A stretch of DNA of 64,000 bases from Corynebacterium afermentans subsp. afermentans (GCF_030408355.1 NZ_CP046606.1:1736001-1800000); one strand, 5' to 3'; shown: positions 18,795-28,268, counted from the stretch's first letter. Notes: generated by a model from the letters alone, not told the origin. Made by a program: numbers and translations.

Positions 18795-19913
18795 TTACTC
18801 GGCTGCCAGGATATCGGTGATGATGCCGTCTGCAAGCAGCCGGCCGCCATCTGTCAGCCGCAGCCTGTCGCTTTGCTCCAGCAGCCCCGCGCGCACATGC
18901 CTATCGACGACCTCCCGTGCCCCCGCCCCGACCCAAGCTGCCGGGATACCTTCCTTCAGCCGCAGGCCGAGCATGACTGCCTCGGTGTGGGCCTCTTCGT
19001 CGGTGATGGCCTCGCGGTCCTGGATGGGCAGCGTGGCGCTGGCAAGCAACTGCGCATACGTTTCGGGGCGTTTGACGTTGAAGAAACGCTCGGCGCCGAT
19101 GAAGCTGTGCGCGCCCGGGCCCGCGCCCCACCACTGCTGGTTGCGCCAGTAGATGAGGTTGTGGCGACACTGCCCGCCCGGCTTCGCCCAGTTGGAGACC
19201 TCGTACCAGTCATAGTCGTGGGCGGCGAGCGTGTCGGCGATGATCTCGTAGCGGTCCGCGTAGACGTCCTCCTTAGGCGCGGGCAGCTCACCGCGGCGGA
19301 TCTTGCGGGCCATGGCGGTGCCGTCTTCGACGATGAGCGAATACGCGCTGACGTGGTCGACGTCCGTGGCCAGGATGGCGTCGAGAGTGCGGCGGACGTC
19401 GTCGTCGGTTTCGGTGGGCGTGCCGTAGATCATGTCCAGGTTCACGTGCGCGAAACCGGCGTCGCGGGCCTCGCGGGCAGCGGCGACGGCGCGGCCCGGG
19501 GTGTGCTGGCGGTCCAGCACGCGCAGCACCGGCGTAGAGGCGGACTGCATGCCCAGGGAGACGCGGGTGAAGCCGGCGTCCAGCAGTCCCGCGAAGTAGC
19601 CGGGGCTGGTGGATTCCGGGTTGGACTCGGTGGTCACCTCCGCGTTTGCTGTGAGTCCGAACGTGTTGCGGATGGCGGTGAGGATGCGCCCGAGCCCGTC
19701 GGCGCCGAGCAAGCTCGGGGTGCCGCCGCCGATGAACACGGTGTCGGCTTGGGGCAGGCCGCGCGCGGCGGCGAGCTCGAGCTCGCGCTCCAGGGCATCT
19801 AAGTACTGGGCGTGGGAGGAATCCACCTCAGTTGGGGTGTAGGTGTTGAAGTCGCAGTACCCGCAGCGCGTGGCGCAAAACGGGACGTGGACGTAAACGC
19901 CGAATGAATCCAT
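18795..19913 (-). CDS. hemW: HemW-type radical SAM protein (heme chaperone / CPO-like)
   Basis: 372 residues. The radical-SAM cluster motif is C13xxxC17xxC20 (CATRCGYC), followed by GGGTPSLL and NLDMIYGTP. HemW proteins are heme-binding chaperones and often carry the old label coproporphyrinogen III oxidase; the true oxidase function is not expected here. ATG 19913 lies 7 nt after a TAGCCT box, so the mRNA may be leaderless. The next gene, hrcA, follows 9 bp after its stop. In many actinobacteria hemW sits between lepA and hrcA; here lepA is ~28 kb away, so accessory genes have accumulated in between. Confidence 0.93.
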   Translation of the reverse strand: MDSFGVYVHVPFCATRCGYCDFNTYTPTEVDSSHAQYLDALERELELAAARGLPQADTVFIGGGTPSLLGADGLGRILTAIRNTFGLTANAEVTTESNPESTSPGYFAGLLDAGFTRVSLGMQSASTPVLRVLDRQHTPGRAVAAAREARDAGFAHVNLDMIYGTPTETDDDVRRTLDAILATDVDHVSAYSLIVEDGTAMARKIRRGELPAPKEDVYADRYEIIADTLAAHDYDWYEVSNWAKPGGQCRHNLIYWRNQQWWGAGPGAHSFIGAERFFNVKRPETYAQLLASATLPIQDREAITDEEAHTEAVMLGLRLKEGIPAAWVGAGAREVVDRHVRAGLLEQSDRLRLTDGGRLLADGIITDILAAE

Positions 19914-19923
19914 GGCCTTAAGG

Positions 19924-20592
19924 CTAGGCGCCGCGGCGGGAACGCTTGGCGGCGACCTTGGCCACGATCCGGTCGATGCGGGCGCGCTCCTCCAAAAACT
20001 CCGGCGGGTTGGACCCGCGCATGGTGCGCACGAACGCCGGGTGGTCCAGGCAGACGGTCTCCACCCAGCCCACCACGGCCTCCTCGACGATCTCGCCGAC
20101 ACGGGCGTACATCTGCGGCAGCGACACCACGCCGAGCTCGCGGGCGACCATGTCGGTCTGCTCCAGGCAGTAGGACACGATCTCGCCTAAGTGCTGCACC
20201 ACCAAGTCAGTGCGGCCGGTCAGCGCGTCCTGCATGGTCTGCACCGAGAACGGGGCTTTCAGGGGGAAGAGGTCGTTCAAACCGGAGGCGTCGAGAAGCT
20301 CGGGCTCCGGAATGCGCTCCTCCGGTTTCGCACCTGCGGACAGGTGGCCGGCGGCGCGGCCCGAGGTCAGCGCCTGGCGCAAACCGATCAGCTCCGCCAC
20401 CACGCGGCGGGCGTCCTGGCGCGCATCGTCGACGATCTCCACGAACTCGGCGAGGCAGTCTTCGGTGAGCTCGCCGTCGTAATCGGCGATGGCCTCAGCG
20501 AGGTGCTCGGTGTACTCCGCCACCTCGTCGCCGATGTTGTAAATCTCCTGCGTGAGCTCGCGGTGCCGCAGCACGGCGGCAGTCTTGTGCAT
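19924..20592 (-). CDS. unknown helical protein
   Basis: 222 residues, mostly acidic and helix-forming, with no membrane segment, signal peptide or recognised motif. The C-terminus is basic (VAAKRSRRGA). AAGGAGG lies 7 nt before ATG 20592, a strong ribosome-binding site, and codon use matches neighbours, so it is very likely real. It precedes hemW by 10 bp on the same strand. A nested inverted repeat (20614-20651) lies in its upstream region and may control it. No function can be proposed. Confidence 0.75.
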   Translation of the reverse strand: MHKTAAVLRHRELTQEIYNIGDEVAEYTEHLAEAIADYDGELTEDCLAEFVEIVDDARQDARRVVAELIGLRQALTSGRAAGHLSAGAKPEERIPEPELLDASGLNDLFPLKAPFSVQTMQDALTGRTDLVVQHLGEIVSYCLEQTDMVARELGVVSLPQMYARVGEIVEEAVVGWVETVCLDHPAFVRTMRGSNPPEFLEERARIDRIVAKVAAKRSRRGA

Positions 20593-20613
20593 CGCAAGCC
20601 CTCCTTGGAAACG

Positions 20614-20651
20614 CCTGTGGGAAGTGACAAATTGGCATGCTATGCCACAGG
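20614..20651. promoter_or_regulatory. nested inverted repeats upstream of the 222-residue gene
   Basis: An outer pair CCTGTGG...CCACAGG (20614-20620, 20645-20651) encloses an inner TGGCAT-GCT-ATGCCA (20633-20647). It lies between the acyl-CoA synthetase end and the start of the unknown gene, where an operator or a terminator for the upstream gene would be expected. Confidence 0.4.
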
Positions 20652-20679
20652 CTCAAAGGAGGAAGGAAGGCGCGCCGAA

Positions 20680-22518
20680 CTAGCGCTGATACAGCTTGTC
20701 GATGTCGTCCTGGAAACGCTGGAACACCACGTTGCGCTTGACCTTCATCGTCGGGGTCATCTCGTCGTGCTGCTCGGACAGGTCGCGGTCTAAGATGCGG
20801 AACTTCTTAATCGCCTCGGCGCGCGAGACGGTGGCGTTGGCCAGGTTCACCGCGTCCTGAACCTCCGCGCGCAGCGCCGGGTCCTGGGCGAGCTCGGAGA
20901 CCTTCTTGTTCGCCGGGATGTTGCGGTCGGCCTTCCAGCGCTTGAGCTCTGCCTCGTCCAGGGTGACCAGCACGCCGACGAACGGCTTGCCGTCGCCGAC
21001 CACCAGCGCGTTCGCGATCAGCGGGTCCTGGCGGATGATCTCTTCCATCGGGCCGGGCGAGATGTTTTTGCCGCCGGCGGTGACGATCAGGTCCTTCTTG
21101 CGGCCGGTGATGGACACGTAGCCGTCGTCGTCCACCTCGCCGAGGTCGCCGGTGTTGAACCAGCCGTCCGTGAGCGTCTCCTCGGTGGCGGCCGGGTTGC
21201 CCCAGTATTTGTGAAACACGCCGGGGCCTTTGAACTCGATCTCGCCGTCGTCGTTGATGCGCACCGAGTAGCCGTTGACCGGCCGGCCCACCGTGCCGAT
21301 CTTGTTGGCGTGGGCGTTGTTCACGCAGGCCGCCGCGCACGTTTCGGTCAGGCCGTAGCCCTCGTAGACCGGCACGCCCATGCCGCGGAAAAAGTGCGAT
21401 AGATCCGCGCTCATGGCCGACCCGCCGGTGATGCCGTACCAGACGGAGCCACCCATGGCCTCCTTGATTTTGCCGTAGACGATCTTGTCGTAGACCGCCC
21501 GCTTCGCCTTCTGCAGCCGCGACGGGCCTTCAGCGGTGTCCAGCGCCTTCGAGTACTCGATGGCGGCCTTCTCGGCCTCCAAGAACATGCGCTTGCCAAT
21601 CGCGGAGCCGTCGGCGGCCTTGTTGTAGGCGCCCTCGCGCACCTTCTCAAACACGCGCGGCACGCCCACGACCAGGTTCGGGCGCACGCGCTGCAGCTCC
21701 ATTGTCAGCGTTGAGGTGTCGGACCAGTGCGACTGCGTCGCGCCCGAGATCGTCCACGCCAGCGACACCGCGCGCGCCAGCACGTGCGCCAGCGGCAAAA
21801 ACGTCACCATGCGCTGGCCGGGGAAAGACACCGAGCCGATCTCGTTTTCCAGAAGCGCCCAGCACTGGTACGCCCAGTTGCCGTGGGAAATCTCCACGCC
21901 CTTCGGCCGGCCGGTGGTGCCGGAGGTGTAGACGATGGAGCCGAGGGTTTCGTGGCGGGTGGCGGCGACGCGTTCGTCGATAAGCGATTGCTCGACGTCG
22001 CGCCCCTCAAACTTCAGCGTCTCCACGCCCGCGGCGTTGAACTCGTAGATGCGCTCGAGCTTTGATGGGGAGTCCGCGAACTTCGGCTTGCCCGTCTCGT
22101 CCAGCAGAAACGGGCTCATCAGCTGGGTGTGGTCGCGCGTTTCTGTGAACGCGATTTTCGCGCCGGAATCCTCCAGGATCCACTGGATCTGGTGCATCGA
22201 ACTCGACGGGTAGATCGGCACCGAGGCGGCACCGGCGGCCCAGATGGCGAAGTCCACCAGCGACCACTCGTAGCGCGTCGACGACAAAATGGCCACGCGG
22301 TCCCCCGGCTGGATCCCGGCGGCGACGAGCCCCTTGGCAACCTCGTAGACCTCCTCCAAAAACTCCGCAGCCGTGACCGAGACCCACTCGTAGTTGCGCG
22401 GCCGGTAGTACAGCACCAGGTGCGGGCTCTGCTCGCAGGTGCGAATCAGCCGGCTGAGGCACGTGTCCGTGTCTTTGAGCGTGAATCCAAGTTCCGTGGT
22501 GTGCGCGTTTGAAGGCAT
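20680..22518 (-). CDS. long-chain fatty acid-CoA ligase (FadD15-like)
   Basis: 612 residues, ANL superfamily. The AMP-binding P-loop YTSGTTGRPKG is at about 197-207. The later motifs YGLTETCAA, GWFNTGDLGEVDDDGYVSITGRKKD and the C-terminal catalytic-lysine segment (TPTMKVKRNVV) are present. It activates fatty acids to acyl-CoA via acyl-AMP. The size and the GGKNISPGPMEE form fit the FadD15 group of mycolic-acid bacteria, which may supply membrane or mycolate synthesis, but chain length cannot be read from sequence. ATG 22518 is 8 nt after TAGTCT, so the mRNA is probably leaderless; it is divergent from malQ. One GTCGATAAGC copy lies at 21976 (SLIDERV). Confidence 0.92.
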   Translation of the reverse strand: MPSNAHTTELGFTLKDTDTCLSRLIRTCEQSPHLVLYYRPRNYEWVSVTAAEFLEEVYEVAKGLVAAGIQPGDRVAILSSTRYEWSLVDFAIWAAGAASVPIYPSSSMHQIQWILEDSGAKIAFTETRDHTQLMSPFLLDETGKPKFADSPSKLERIYEFNAAGVETLKFEGRDVEQSLIDERVAATRHETLGSIVYTSGTTGRPKGVEISHGNWAYQCWALLENEIGSVSFPGQRMVTFLPLAHVLARAVSLAWTISGATQSHWSDTSTLTMELQRVRPNLVVGVPRVFEKVREGAYNKAADGSAIGKRMFLEAEKAAIEYSKALDTAEGPSRLQKAKRAVYDKIVYGKIKEAMGGSVWYGITGGSAMSADLSHFFRGMGVPVYEGYGLTETCAAACVNNAHANKIGTVGRPVNGYSVRINDDGEIEFKGPGVFHKYWGNPAATEETLTDGWFNTGDLGEVDDDGYVSITGRKKDLIVTAGGKNISPGPMEEIIRQDPLIANALVVGDGKPFVGVLVTLDEAELKRWKADRNIPANKKVSELAQDPALRAEVQDAVNLANATVSRAEAIKKFRILDRDLSEQHDEMTPTMKVKRNVVFQRFQDDIDKLYQR

Positions 22519-22562
22519 GGTGCCCAAGACTACCCCAGCGTGCGGGCCTGAGCTTTGGCACA

Positions 22563-24707
22563 ATGCGTGGCGTGACCAACGCTCAATTGCTGCACGCCCT
22601 CGCCGAGTCCTATGGTTTCGGCACGTCCTACCGCGCCTCGAACGGGCTGGTCACCGAGCCGCCCGCCGAGTCCTTTATCAAGCTGCTGCGAGCCTTGGGG
22701 CTTTCGCTTAACGACGAACCTTCGGACGAGGAACTCCAATTCCACCTCGACGCCCGCAGCGAATTCTGGGCGACCAGGCCCATGCCGCCGTGCGTGGTGG
22801 CCACCGAGGGCACGGAGAAGCACTTCAACGTGCACGTCCACGACGGGCACTACGCGCACTGCTGGATCCGGCTGGAAGACGGCTCCTCGCGCGACGCCCA
22901 CCAGGACGAGAACTGGGCGGCGTCGTTTACCGCCGCCGACGGTGTGGTGTGGGGCGAGGCCACGTTCCACGTGCCGGGCGACCTGCCCGCCGGCTACCAC
23001 GAGCTGCACTTGGAGTCCGACAACTTGGACGAGGTCTGCCCGCTGATCGTGGTGCCGGAAACCTTGTCCACCACCGCCGAGGTTGTGCAGGACCCAGTGT
23101 GGGGTGTGATGGCGCAGCTGTACTCGGTGCGCTCGCTGGAGTCCTGGGGCATCGGCGACTTCAACGACTTGGGCGCGGTTGCCGAGGCGGTGGCGGCCGA
23201 GGGCGCGGACTACCTGTTGATCAACCCGGTGCACGCCGCCGAACCCGTCCCGCCGATCGAGGACTCGCCGTATCTGCCAACCTCCCGCCGGTTTGTGAAC
23301 CCGATCTACATCGCGGTGGAGCAGGTGCCGGAGTATGCGCTGTTGGACGAGGGGGACCGGAGGGACGTCGAGAAGCTTGCTGCGGAATTCAAGGCGATGA
23401 ACCACACCGCGCAGCCGTTGGAGCGCGACCGGATTTTCGCCGCGAAGCTCGCGGCGCTTCGCACCCTGTTTTACCTCTCGGCGGCGGACGAGGCGCGCAC
23501 GCGGGACTTCGAGCTGTTCTGCCTGGACGAGGGCGAGGGGCTGCGCCAGTTCGCCGAGTGGTGCGCGGCGCAGGCCAGCGAGTCGGAGCACCACGGCGCG
23601 CCGAAGCACGCGGGGCGCGACCCGCAGGAGCTGGTGCAGTTCCACATGTGGCTGCAGTTCATCGCCGACGAGCAACGCCGCGTGGCGCAAGAGCGCGCGG
23701 TGGCGGCCGGGATGCGGCTGGGCATCATGACGGACCTGGCGGTGGGCATCCACCCCGGCGGGGCCGATGCGGCGACGTTGCACGAGGTGCTGGTTCCCGA
23801 CGCCTCGGTGGGCGCGCCGCCGGACCAGTACTCGCAGCAGGGCCAGGACTGGTCGCAGCCGCCGTGGAACCCGCAGCAGCTGGCCGAGGCCGGCTACGGG
23901 CCGTGGCGCGACCTTTTGCGCACGGTGCTGCGCCACTCGGGTGGGATCAGAGTGGACCACGTGCTGGGTCTATTCCGCCTGTTCTGGCTGCCGCGCATGG
24001 ACACCCCGATGCACGGCGCGTACATGAACTACGACTTCGAAGCCATGGTCGGCGTATTAGTGCTCGAGGCGCAGCGCGCCGGCGCCGTGGTGGTGGGCGA
24101 AGACCTGGGCACGTTCGAGCCGTGGGTGCAAGACGTGCTTCGCGACAAGGGCATCCTCGGCACCTCCGTGCTGTGGTTCGAGTCCGTGCCGCCAGAGGCA
24201 CCGCGGCCGTCGCAGCAGTACCGCAACTTGGCGCTGACCGCGGTGGGCACCCACGACCTGCCGCCCACCGCCGGGTACCTGGAGGGCGCGCACAACGCGC
24301 TGCGCCACAAGCTCGGGCTGGTCAAAGAGTCGCTGGAGGAGCTCAACGCCACCGACGCGGTGTGGATCTCGCAGGTGCTCGCCGCCGCCCAGGCGGAGGG
24401 GGCGTTCGACAATTCCCCGCTCGCTGACGTGGACTTCCACGACCGGGACCTTGGCGAGTACGACGACGTGGACACCCTCGTCGAGGGGCTGACCCGCTTC
24501 ATCGCCTCCACCCCGTCCGCAATGACATGCACGAACCTGGTGGACATGGTGGGCGACACCCGCATTCAAAACCAGCCGGGCACCAACCGCGAGATGTACC
24601 CGAACTGGTGCATCCCGCTTTGCGACGCCTCCGGCACCCCCGTCCTCATCGAAGACCTCCCCGACGTCGCGCTGTTTCAGCGCATCGCGGCCGCGAGCGC
24701 GCGTTAG
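22563..24707 (+). CDS. malQ: 4-alpha-glucanotransferase (amylomaltase)
   Basis: 714 residues, glycoside hydrolase family 77. An actinobacterial N-terminal extension (about 1-155) precedes the catalytic barrel. Catalytic residues are visible: nucleophile Asp in GGIRVDHVLGLFRLFW, acid/base Glu in VVVGEDLGT, and the third Asp in VGTHDLPP. It transfers alpha-1,4-glucan segments in maltodextrin and glycogen metabolism. The start is uncertain: ATG 22563, or GTG 22572, which gives the family-like MTNAQLLHALAE opening. The gene is divergent from the acyl-CoA ligase. Confidence 0.94.
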   Translation: MRGVTNAQLLHALAESYGFGTSYRASNGLVTEPPAESFIKLLRALGLSLNDEPSDEELQFHLDARSEFWATRPMPPCVVATEGTEKHFNVHVHDGHYAHCWIRLEDGSSRDAHQDENWAASFTAADGVVWGEATFHVPGDLPAGYHELHLESDNLDEVCPLIVVPETLSTTAEVVQDPVWGVMAQLYSVRSLESWGIGDFNDLGAVAEAVAAEGADYLLINPVHAAEPVPPIEDSPYLPTSRRFVNPIYIAVEQVPEYALLDEGDRRDVEKLAAEFKAMNHTAQPLERDRIFAAKLAALRTLFYLSAADEARTRDFELFCLDEGEGLRQFAEWCAAQASESEHHGAPKHAGRDPQELVQFHMWLQFIADEQRRVAQERAVAAGMRLGIMTDLAVGIHPGGADAATLHEVLVPDASVGAPPDQYSQQGQDWSQPPWNPQQLAEAGYGPWRDLLRTVLRHSGGIRVDHVLGLFRLFWLPRMDTPMHGAYMNYDFEAMVGVLVLEAQRAGAVVVGEDLGTFEPWVQDVLRDKGILGTSVLWFESVPPEAPRPSQQYRNLALTAVGTHDLPPTAGYLEGAHNALRHKLGLVKESLEELNATDAVWISQVLAAAQAEGAFDNSPLADVDFHDRDLGEYDDVDTLVEGLTRFIASTPSAMTCTNLVDMVGDTRIQNQPGTNREMYPNWCIPLCDASGTPVLIEDLPDVALFQRIAAASAR

Positions 24708-24844
24708 AGCGCCCCGGCCAGCGCCGCGACGACGACGAGCGCGATGAGCACCCACATCACCTGGGTCACCCGCGACTGCGGGTACTTGCGCTGCGGCTTG
24801 GGCAGCTTTTGATCCTGCTTGCGCAGCTCTTCCGGGTTGGCCAT
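24704..24844 (-). CDS. small single-helix membrane protein (46 aa)
   Basis: The frame runs from ATG 24844 to a TAA that overlaps the malQ stop by four bases on the other strand. It encodes a basic N-terminal half rich in Lys, Gln and Pro, then one hydrophobic helix near the end (MWVLIALVVVAALAGAL). This cytosolic basic tail plus one helix is typical of conserved actinobacterial small membrane proteins. The codons are strongly G/C-ending, which supports coding. No ribosome-binding site is clear. It lies 24 bp downstream of the next small gene on the same strand. Confidence 0.6.
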   Translation of the reverse strand: MANPEELRKQDQKLPKPQRKYPQSRVTQVMWVLIALVVVAALAGAL

Positions 24845-24868
24845 GGTGTGTAAGCCTAGCGCCGCGAG

Positions 24869-25033
24869 CTAGCGGCGGGAAACCAGGCGGGCCGCGGCTC
24901 GCGCGACGCCGTCGATAACGCGCAGCAGCGCGTAGCCGGCCGCGGCAGACAAAGGCGCGGCGGCGGCGAGGAGCACGGGCACCTGCAGCCAGGGGCTTAA
25001 GCCCATCACCCAGCCGAGCAACACGCTGCTCAT
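24869..25033 (-). CDS. small hydrophobic protein coupled to the trypsin-like protease (54 aa)
   Basis: The ATG at 25033 shares one base with the protease stop (TGATG), so it is translated by re-initiation. The product is hydrophobic: a first segment (about 3-12), a longer Ala/Leu helix (about 17-37) and an Arg-rich C-terminus (RVIDGVARAAARLVSRR). Coupling to a membrane-anchored protease suggests it could act with it, for example in anchoring or folding, but this is inference from position only. Confidence 0.55.
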   Translation of the reverse strand: MSSVLLGWVMGLSPWLQVPVLLAAAAPLSAAAGYALLRVIDGVARAAARLVSRR

Positions 25034-26214
25034 CAGATCAGGCCCATCATGTAGCCGATCGCCGGCACGAGCGCCGCCACGGCAGCCACGATGCCGAGGG
25101 TGATCAGCAGCGCATTGGCAACGCTGCGGTCGCGGGTCTCCTCCGCGGTGTCCTCGCTGCTTTGCGCCTCGTCCTCCGCTGGGGCCTCAGGCGTGACCAC
25201 GGGCGCCTCACTCGGCACACTCGACGGCGTGGCCGCGCCGACCGGGATCGGCGCCTGCAACGTCGCGGCCGGGATCACCACCGACCGCTTCGTCGGCCCA
25301 GCAATGTGGATGGTGTTGCCCGATACGGAGGTCACGGCGGGCGACGGCTCGCGGGTGACCTCCGCAACGGGGGTCACCACCGTGCTGCGCACCGGGGACG
25401 GCGCCGCCGGCGTTTTCCTGCTCGGCGAGGGCGACGTTGTCGTCGCAGCGAGGTGGGAGCGGAGGAAGGTGTCGATGCGGGAGTCGTCGTAAAGCGCACC
25501 GCTTTGCAGCGAGCTGGCGCGCTCGAAGCCGACGATCTCCTCGCCACTCTCGTCCACGAGCGCGTTCGCCCCGGACATCACGCCGACGAGCCCGCGGCCC
25601 GGCGCGTAAACCGGCCCGCCGGAGTCGCCGTAGTCGGGCATGCCTGGGGCGTCGAAGTAGATGGTTTTCTCGATCATGCCCACAAATGGCCCGCACGAGG
25701 CTTCGGTGGTGCCGCCGTGGGAGGCGTAGCCGTGGTAGCACAGGGTCTCGCCGGGTTCGAGATCCTGGATGGGCACGTACTCGCCGCCGTAGGGGTTTGC
25801 GCCGACTTCCACGCCGTTGAACCAGTAGATAACCGCCCAGTCGTTGGCGTTGGAGGCGCCGTAGTAGGCGGCGGCCGGGTAGATCATGCCGGCAGGGGTG
25901 GACATTTCGCGGCCCTTGCTGTCGGCGAGGTAGACCAGCGAGCCGGTTTGCCACCCGTAGTCGCCGTTGTCGGCGCAGTGGCCCGCGGTGTAGCTGCGGC
26001 GCTGCTCAGGGTCGTTAAAGCCGATTGTGCAGGCGGTGAGGGTGTCGTTGTGCTGGTTGTCCACGAACATGCGGGCGCCTTGCTTGACCACGAGACGCTC
26101 CGCCGCCGGCGCCTCCGCCCCACCGACGAGACCAGAAGCTGCCAGCGCAACAGCCGCGGCCGACGCGGCAATACGTGCGCCCGCACGGGGGCGTCGCACT
26201 GTTGCGTCCGCCAT
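25033..26214 (-). CDS. secreted, C-terminally anchored trypsin-like serine protease
   Basis: 393 residues. A signal peptide (about 1-38, with an RRPRAGAR basic start) precedes a chymotrypsin-fold domain (about 42-255). The full triad is visible: H79 (TAGHC), D125 (NDWAVIYW) and S198 (GDSGGP). A Thr/Pro/Ser-rich wall-spanning linker (about 255-360) and a C-terminal helix (about 368-390, ALLITLGIVAAVAALVPAIGYMM) hold it to the membrane with the protease outside. Substrate unknown. AAGGA lies upstream of ATG 26214. The next gene starts inside its stop codon. Confidence 0.87.
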   Translation of the reverse strand: MADATVRRPRAGARIAASAAAVALAASGLVGGAEAPAAERLVVKQGARMFVDNQHNDTLTACTIGFNDPEQRRSYTAGHCADNGDYGWQTGSLVYLADSKGREMSTPAGMIYPAAAYYGASNANDWAVIYWFNGVEVGANPYGGEYVPIQDLEPGETLCYHGYASHGGTTEASCGPFVGMIEKTIYFDAPGMPDYGDSGGPVYAPGRGLVGVMSGANALVDESGEEIVGFERASSLQSGALYDDSRIDTFLRSHLAATTTSPSPSRKTPAAPSPVRSTVVTPVAEVTREPSPAVTSVSGNTIHIAGPTKRSVVIPAATLQAPIPVGAATPSSVPSEAPVVTPEAPAEDEAQSSEDTAEETRDRSVANALLITLGIVAAVAALVPAIGYMMGLI

Positions 26215-26305
26215 ACAGCTTTCCTTGTCTTTTAAAGGTGGTTCGACTCCGAGAACTGTACCGCACCAAACTGCGGAAACGGTAGACGAGCGCAGCTACA
26301 CGGCG

Positions 26306-28261
26306 CTACGCATCGGTGCCGGCGAGCCCGCGGCGCTCGAGCAGCGGGCGGGTGTCCTTGTCGCGGCCGCGGAACGCTCGGTATGCCTCCGCGTAGTCGC
26401 GCGAGGAGCCCTTGGACAGGATCGTCTCGCGGAACGTCGCGCCGGTTTCTCGGTTGATGCCCTCCTCGGCGACGAGCTGGTAGCCGTCCGCGTCCAACGC
26501 CTCGGCCCACAGGTAGGAGTAGTAGCCCGCGGAGTAGCCGCCGGCGAAGATGTGGTTGAACCAGGTGGAGCGGTAGCGCGGCTCCAACCCTTCGACGTCC
26601 AGGCCGAGCTCGCGCAGGACGTCTGCTTCGAAGGCGTCGATGTCCGAAGGGACGTCGCCAGGCAGCGAGTGCCACGCAAGGTCGATCGCTGAGGCCGCGA
26701 GGTACTCGGCGGTGGTGAAGCCCTGGCCGAACTGGCGCGAGGCGTCCATCGCCTCCAGCAGCGGCGCTGGGATGACCTCGCCGGTGTCCACGTGGCGGGC
26801 GTAGTTGCGGGCGATCTCCGGGGCGAAGGCGTAGTTCTCGTTGATCTGGGAGGGAAACTCCACCCAGTCGCGCGGGACGTTGGTGCCGGAGTGCGAGGGG
26901 TAGCGCACGTCGGAGAGCAGGCCGTGCAGGGCGTGGCCGAACTCGTGGAACAGGGTGGTCACCTCGTCGATAGTGAGCAGGTTGGAGCTGATCGACATGA
27001 CGTTGACCACAACCGGCTTCGTCCCGGCGAGGTGGGACTGGTCCACAAACGAGCTCATCCAGGCGCCGCCGCGCTTGGACGGGCGGGCGTTGTAGTCGGT
27101 GAGCAGCAGCCCGATGCCGGTGCCGTCTTCTTCCTTGACCTCCCAGACGTCCACGTCCTCGCGGTAGCCGGCCAAATCCTCGCGCTTTTGCACCGTGACG
27201 CCGTAGAGCAGGTTCGCGGCATAGAACACGCCGTCGGTGAGCACCTGCTCGAGCGGGAAGTACTTGCGCAGCTCCGCCTCGTCGATGCCCAGCTCCTCCT
27301 CGCGTCGCTTCGCCTGCCAGTACGGCCAGTCCGCGCCACCGAGCTCCTCGCCGGCCAGTTCGCCGGCGAGCTTGCGCTCGGCCTCGGCGTTCGCGGCCGC
27401 CGCCGGCGCCAGGTCGGCGATGAGCTGGCGCGCTGCCGCGGCTGTGCCGGCGGTCTCCTCCGCGATGACGTAGTCGGCGTGCGTGTCAAAGCCGAGCAGC
27501 TTCGCGCGCTCCTGGCGCAGCGCCACCGATTCCAGCACGATGTCCGGGTTGGTGTCCTTGCCGCGGGCACGGGAGGCGTCGAAAAGCTTGTGACGCGCGG
27601 CAGACTCTTCGAGCTCCGATTGCAGCGCCTGGGTGGTGGGCAGCTCGATCGGCACCACGTAGCGCCCGCCGTCCTCGTAGGCGGCGAGCTGGCCCTCGGA
27701 GAGCCCCGCGAGCTCGTCGCGGGTGAACTCCACCGCGAGCTTCTTCGTGTCTGCCAGCAGGTTGCGGCCGAAGCGCTCGGACAGCTCGCTCAAGCGCCGG
27801 TTGATCTCCTGCAGGCGCGACTTGCCCGCGGCGTCCAGGTCGGCGCCGCGGCGGGTGAAGCGGCGGAGCAGCTCGTCGTGAAGCCTGCGCGATTCGGCGT
27901 CTTCCGGCACATCGACGCCCTTAATGCGCTGGTAAAGCGCGTCGTTTTGGTAGATCGAGTCCACGTGCGCAGACAGCTTCGGCACGATGCGGTCCGCCAC
28001 CGCGTCGAACTCGTCGGTGGAATCGGTGCCCTGCAGGTTGAAGAACCAGGACATCACCCGGTCCAAGTCTTGGCCGGCCAACTCGAAGGCTTCGACGGTG
28101 TTCGCCCACGTCGCTTCCGCCGCCGTGGTGATGTCGGCGATTTCGGCGGCGTGGCGTTTGAGTGCCTCTTCAAACGCCGGCTCCACGTGCTCCAGCCGGA
28201 TCGCGGCGAAGTCCGGCAGGTTGTACGGCAGGGTCGAGGGGGTCAGAAGCGGGTTTGTCAT
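26306..28261 (-). CDS. M3-family metallopeptidase (oligopeptidase A/Dcp-like)
   Basis: 651 residues, cytosolic. The zinc motif HEFGHALH is at 439-446, with the downstream E in the NYAFAPE region. The all-helical thimet-oligopeptidase fold is recognisable from LPDFAAIRLEHVEPAFEEAL at the N-terminus and FNHIFAGGYSAGYYSYLWAEALDAD near the C-terminus. It would cut short peptides, finishing protein turnover. ATG 28261 is 7 nt after TACACT, so the mRNA is probably leaderless and divergent from the esterase-like gene 32 bp away. Confidence 0.94.
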   Translation of the reverse strand: MTNPLLTPSTLPYNLPDFAAIRLEHVEPAFEEALKRHAAEIADITTAAEATWANTVEAFELAGQDLDRVMSWFFNLQGTDSTDEFDAVADRIVPKLSAHVDSIYQNDALYQRIKGVDVPEDAESRRLHDELLRRFTRRGADLDAAGKSRLQEINRRLSELSERFGRNLLADTKKLAVEFTRDELAGLSEGQLAAYEDGGRYVVPIELPTTQALQSELEESAARHKLFDASRARGKDTNPDIVLESVALRQERAKLLGFDTHADYVIAEETAGTAAAARQLIADLAPAAAANAEAERKLAGELAGEELGGADWPYWQAKRREEELGIDEAELRKYFPLEQVLTDGVFYAANLLYGVTVQKREDLAGYREDVDVWEVKEEDGTGIGLLLTDYNARPSKRGGAWMSSFVDQSHLAGTKPVVVNVMSISSNLLTIDEVTTLFHEFGHALHGLLSDVRYPSHSGTNVPRDWVEFPSQINENYAFAPEIARNYARHVDTGEVIPAPLLEAMDASRQFGQGFTTAEYLAASAIDLAWHSLPGDVPSDIDAFEADVLRELGLDVEGLEPRYRSTWFNHIFAGGYSAGYYSYLWAEALDADGYQLVAEEGINRETGATFRETILSKGSSRDYAEAYRAFRGRDKDTRPLLERRGLAGTDA

Positions 28262-28268
28262 GGCGGTC

